Shown here: positions 5,697 through 8,067 of the stretch, one piece after another
How the letters are laid out: each line of letters starts with the position of its first letter
Position numbering within the stretch: the first letter of the stretch is position 1
DNA from: Rickettsiales bacterium
Lineage (GTDB): Bacteria > Pseudomonadota > Alphaproteobacteria > TMED109
Assembly (NCBI GenBank): GCA_002689905.1
Contig: NZIN01000034.1
Span: forward strand, 1 to 8,067
Direction: 5' to 3'
Length of the DNA: 8,067 bases
Notes under the pieces: model-generated
The model's input: only the letters and a program-made list of their open reading frames with translations
Databases searched by the model: none
What the model was told of the DNA's origin: nothing
Translations under genes and position numbers: made by a program

Positions 5697-6488
5697 TTAT
5701 CCTTTTTTAATATATTTATCGTAGAGTTTCCGCATTCCAATAATCCATTTATCGGTATTTTCAGCTTTTATTTTAATATACTTTTTTACAATATCATGGG
5801 GTGTAATTAAAAATTTACCTTGAGCCATCTGATCTAAAGTAATTTTAGCAACCTGTTCAGGTTCGAGCATTCCATTTATACCAGCTACACCACCATTTTT
5901 TAAACCTTCTGTCATTGGAGTATTTACTCCTTGAGGACACAACAAACTAACACCAATTCCAAAATTACCATATGTAATAGCCAACCATTCAGCAAATCCA
6001 ACTGAAGCATGCTTTGTAGTAGAATAAGTAGCAGATCCTACCTGTGATAGTAAACCGGCAGCAGACGCAGTAATAAGAAACCATCCTTTTTTATTTTTAA
6101 TCATATTAGATATACACTCTCTGACCGCGTTAGTATGTTGTAAAACGTTAACTTTCCAAATAGAATCCCAATGTTCAGCTGTAGCAAGTCCATCATCATC
6201 TTCTGCAATTCCTGCATTACTGCAAAATAAATCAATATTTTGATACTTTTTATGAATTAGTTGTAATACATCTTTCATTTCATCACTGTTTCCAACATTA
6301 CATTTATAAAAATCAGTTGCAATGTTATTATTGTTATTTAGATCAATATTAACTACTGCTTTAGCATTTCTTTGTTTTAATTCCTTTATTAAAGCTGAGC
6401 CTATTCCACTTGATCCTCCTGTAATAACACATACCGTATTCAAAGGATTAAATTTACTTTTATTAGCACTAATTTGGTTATCATTCAT
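5697..6488 (-). CDS. Short-chain dehydrogenase/reductase (classical SDR), first gene of acyl-CoA operon
   Basis: Classical SDRs are cytoplasmic NAD(P)-dependent oxidoreductases acting on hydroxyl/keto groups. The cofactor motif TGGSSGIG is at 23-30, Asp49 ends the second beta strand (favouring NAD over NADP), NAG is at 91-93, and the catalytic set is Asn114, Ser142, Tyr155 and Lys159 (YSTTK). The 263 residues include about 16 extra at the amino end and a run of five Asn (51-55) after beta 2, probably a tolerated surface loop. The CPQGVNTPM segment (184-192) is the usual substrate-loop region. An AAGGA ribosome site lies 5 bases before the ATG, so the start is well supported. As operon leader with an acyl-CoA dehydrogenase, thiolase and a crotonase remnant, it could act as a 3-hydroxyacyl-CoA dehydrogenase, as the SDR HSD10 does in mitochondria, but this is inference; many SDR substrates are possible. 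Confidence 0.92.
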   Translation of the reverse strand: MNDNQISANKSKFNPLNTVCVITGGSSGIGSALIKELKQRNAKAVVNIDLNNNNNIATDFYKCNVGNSDEMKDVLQLIHKKYQNIDLFCSNAGIAEDDDGLATAEHWDSIWKVNVLQHTNAVRECISNMIKNKKGWFLITASAAGLLSQVGSATYSTTKHASVGFAEWLAITYGNFGIGVSLLCPQGVNTPMTEGLKNGGVAGINGMLEPEQVAKITLDQMAQGKFLITPHDIVKKYIKIKAENTDKWIIGMRKLYDKYIKKG

Positions 6489-6542
6489 AAAAGTCCTTTT
6501 TATAATATTTTTAACATAAAAATTATATTATATTAAATAAAC
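6489..6542. promoter_or_regulatory. Divergent promoter region between the SDR operon and mtnA
   Basis: This 54-bp spacer feeds two transcripts. On the plus strand a consensus TATAAT at 6501-6506 has TTATCA (6478-6483) 17 bases upstream, matching four of six consensus -35 bases, and would start mtnA mRNA about 30 bases before its ATG. On the minus strand two overlapping TATAAT hexamers (6522-6527 and 6527-6532) could drive the SDR operon, giving a leader that includes its AAGGA ribosome site (6494-6498). No good minus-strand -35 is seen. The spacer is almost all A/T, so these are candidates only. Confidence 0.4.
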
Positions 6543-7622
6543 ATGCTTATAAATAATAAATATTATAGAACTATTTGGTTTGATAAAGAACTCAATGTTG
6601 TAAAAATAATAGATCAAACTAAACTTCCTTTTAGTTTAGATATTATTTCTTTAACTAATTTAAATGAAGTAGTAATTGCAATAAAAACTATGCAGGTGAG
6701 AGGTGCACCTCTTATAGGAGCAACCGCAGCATACGGAATTTATTTAGCTTATAGAGAATTAAAAGACAAAAGCAAAATAAATGAAGCTGCTTTAATAATT
6801 AAATCTACAAGACCTACTGCTATTAACTTATTTTGGGCCGTTGATAGAATGCTATCAAAAATTATCGAAAATTTATCTGAAAATAGTATAGAAGAAAATC
6901 TATTAAAAGAAGCAAATAAAATTTGTGAAGATGATATAGAAAAATGTAAAAGTATAGGTAAGAGAGGGTTAAAGTTAATAGAAAAAATACATAAAATAAA
7001 AGGTAAAGTTAATATACTTACACATTGTAATGCTGGTTGGCTGGCAACCATTGATTGGGGAACAGCAACAGCTCCCATATATTATGCGAAAAAAAATAAA
7101 TTAAATATCCATGTTTGGGTAGATGAAACCAGACCAAGAAATCAAGGTGCATCGTTAACTAGTTATGAGCTGAATAATGAAGGAGTGGAAAATACAATTA
7201 TAACTGATAACGCAGCAGGAATTCTAATGCAAAGAGGGCTAATAGATTTGTGTATCGTTGGAGCAGATAGAGTAATTGTATCAGGTGATGTTGTAAATAA
7301 AATTGGAACATTTTTAAAGGCTCTAGTAGCAAAAGAATTTAAAATTCCTTTTTACGTTGCAATACCCTTAAGTACAATAGATTGGAAAACAAAGCACTTT
7401 AAGGATATTATTATAGAAGAGCGTAATGCAGATGAACTTCGTAAAGTTACCGGATTAGATGAAAATAATGAATTAAGAAAAATAGATATATATCCAAATC
7501 AAAGTAAAGCTTATAATCCTGCTTTTGATATAACTCCTAAAAAACTTATAACAAAATTAATTACAGATAGAGGTATTTTGAATGCTAATAAAAATCAAAT
7601 ATTAAAATTAAAAAATGAATAA
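6543..7622 (+). CDS. mtnA: S-methyl-5-thioribose-1-phosphate isomerase
   Basis: MtnA isomerises 5-methylthioribose-1-phosphate to 5-methylthioribulose-1-phosphate; it also accepts the 5-deoxyribose analogue in known DHAP-shunt organisms. The 359-residue length and motif order are those of MtnA, not of the related eIF2B subunits or ribose-1,5-bisphosphate isomerase: MQVRGAPLIGATAAYGI (50-66), RPTAINLFWAV (90-100), LTHCNAGWLAT (159-169) with catalytic Cys162, WVDETRPRNQGASLTSYEL (192-210), GADRV (240-244) with catalytic Asp242, NKIGT (252-256), and NPAFDITP (325-332) with ITDRGI (340-345) near the end. The ATG gives a standard amino end but has no Shine-Dalgarno. Its last 8 bases overlap the start of the class II aldolase gene, so both products are likely made together from one message. 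The gene diverges from the SDR operon. Confidence 0.97.
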   Translation: MLINNKYYRTIWFDKELNVVKIIDQTKLPFSLDIISLTNLNEVVIAIKTMQVRGAPLIGATAAYGIYLAYRELKDKSKINEAALIIKSTRPTAINLFWAVDRMLSKIIENLSENSIEENLLKEANKICEDDIEKCKSIGKRGLKLIEKIHKIKGKVNILTHCNAGWLATIDWGTATAPIYYAKKNKLNIHVWVDETRPRNQGASLTSYELNNEGVENTIITDNAAGILMQRGLIDLCIVGADRVIVSGDVVNKIGTFLKALVAKEFKIPFYVAIPLSTIDWKTKHFKDIIIEERNADELRKVTGLDENNELRKIDIYPNQSKAYNPAFDITPKKLITKLITDRGILNANKNQILKLKNE

Positions 7623-8067
7623 AATAAACAAAAGAAAAGAAATAGTCAGGCTATCTAAACTATTCAGTAAAAGTAATTTTTCTCCTAATAGATCAGGAAA
7701 TTTATCAATAAGATATAAAAATAAAAATACTAATGGTTTTTTAATCTCTCCATCTGGGAAAAGAAACTCTGAACTTATAGAAAAAGATATAGTATTTGTT
7801 TCAATGAATGGAGATTCAGAAAAAAATAAAAAACCTTCATCCGAATGGCCGTTTCATCTAGATATATATAAAAATAGTCAGTTGAATGCTATTGTTCATG
7901 CTCATTCTAAGTTTTCTGTCATTTGTTCATGTTTGTATAATATAATACCTTCATTTCACTATATGATAGCATTAACAGGACAAAAAAAAATAAATGTTGC
8001 TAATTACGCATTATTTGGAAGTAAACAATTATCTTTAAATATACTCAAAGCTATAAAAAACTCAAAA
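7615..8067 (+). CDS. Class II aldolase, fuculose-1-phosphate aldolase-like (candidate Ald2 of the DHAP shunt), C-terminus cut by window edge
   Basis: The frame from ATG at 7615 is open for 151 codons to the window end. It shows the class II aldolase/adducin pattern: SGNLSIR (27-33), FLISPSGK (42-49), PSSEW (74-78) with Glu77 as the likely acid/base, and IVHAHS (93-98) with zinc ligands His95 and His97; the third His lies beyond the window. The segment IPSFHYMIALTG, then YALFGSKQLS, closely resembles E. coli FucA (IPAIHYMIAAAGG, YATFGTRELS), which favours an aldolase over the MtnB dehydratase of the same superfamily. The ATG is 8 bases inside mtnA (ATGAATAA), implying translational coupling. 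With MtnA, a FucA-like enzyme would cleave methylthioribulose-1-phosphate or 5-deoxyribulose-1-phosphate to DHAP and an aldehyde, the role called Ald2 or DrdA in characterised shunts. Family assignment is firm; substrate is inference from the neighbour. Confidence 0.88.
   Translation, partial: MNKINKRKEIVRLSKLFSKSNFSPNRSGNLSIRYKNKNTNGFLISPSGKRNSELIEKDIVFVSMNGDSEKNKKPSSEWPFHLDIYKNSQLNAIVHAHSKFSVICSCLYNIIPSFHYMIALTGQKKINVANYALFGSKQLSLNILKAIKNSK

Noticed and set aside
5697..6488. Naming the SDR as fabG
   Set aside because: It has an N-terminal extension, lies with degradative acyl-CoA genes, and lacks an adjacent ACP or fabD/fabF, so a fatty acid synthesis role is not supported.
6749..7078. 109-codon open frame on the minus strand, hydrophobic
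   Set aside because: It lies wholly inside mtnA, whose motifs are intact, and shows only Ile/Leu/Ser/Phe-rich composition expected of an antisense shadow.
7615..8067. Assignment of the aldolase-family gene as mtnB (dehydratase) because it follows mtnA
   Set aside because: The IPSFHYM and YALFGSKQLS segments match fuculose-1-phosphate aldolase much better; the neighbour alone is not enough for the mtnB name.

Overview
The window is a strongly AT-rich, gene-dense stretch of bacterial chromosome. It carries nine complete protein genes and two genes cut by the window edges. Spacers are 0 to 62 bp, several genes overlap, and no stretch over 300 bases lacks a gene. I see no RNA gene, mobile element, CRISPR array or long repeat. 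The low GC, lysine/asparagine/isoleucine-rich proteins, short spacers, fabI directly before aroC, a NodN-type MaoC protein and an FadA-like thiolase of alphaproteobacterial flavour suggest a streamlined, probably marine, alphaproteobacterium (SAR11-like or a similar AT-rich lineage). That placement is inference; there is no rRNA to test it.

Layout. (1) 1-922, minus strand: fabI (enoyl-ACP reductase) followed 1 bp later by the start of aroC (chorismate synthase). (2) 985-1677, plus: a HAD-superfamily protein of the 2-haloacid dehalogenase type, diverging from fabI and overlapping by 7 bp the convergent MaoC/NodN-like gene (1671-2138, minus). (3) 2182-2544, plus: msrB, diverging from the MaoC gene. 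(4) 2553-6488, minus: a four-gene cluster, read in the order SDR oxidoreductase, long-chain-type acyl-CoA dehydrogenase, thiolase, crotonase-like protein. (5) 6543-8067, plus: mtnA overlapping a fuculose-phosphate-type class II aldolase that runs off the window.

How the genes work together. The four-gene cluster looks like a beta-oxidation or short acyl-CoA degradation operon, but one piece is abnormal. Where relatives usually have a full bifunctional FadB/FadJ after this thiolase, there is only a 250-residue crotonase part. It has lost one of the two catalytic glutamates and has no dehydrogenase domain. The SDR in the same operon and the nearby MaoC-type hydratase could in principle supply the missing dehydrogenase and hydratase steps. 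The mtnA-aldolase pair fits salvage of methylthioadenosine or 5'-deoxyadenosine through a ribulose-1-phosphate intermediate to DHAP plus an aldehyde (the DHAP shunt), rather than the classical MtnB route.

Most of the window is ordinary core metabolism. The items most worth a second look are the degenerate orphan crotonase domain and the mtnA-aldolase pair.
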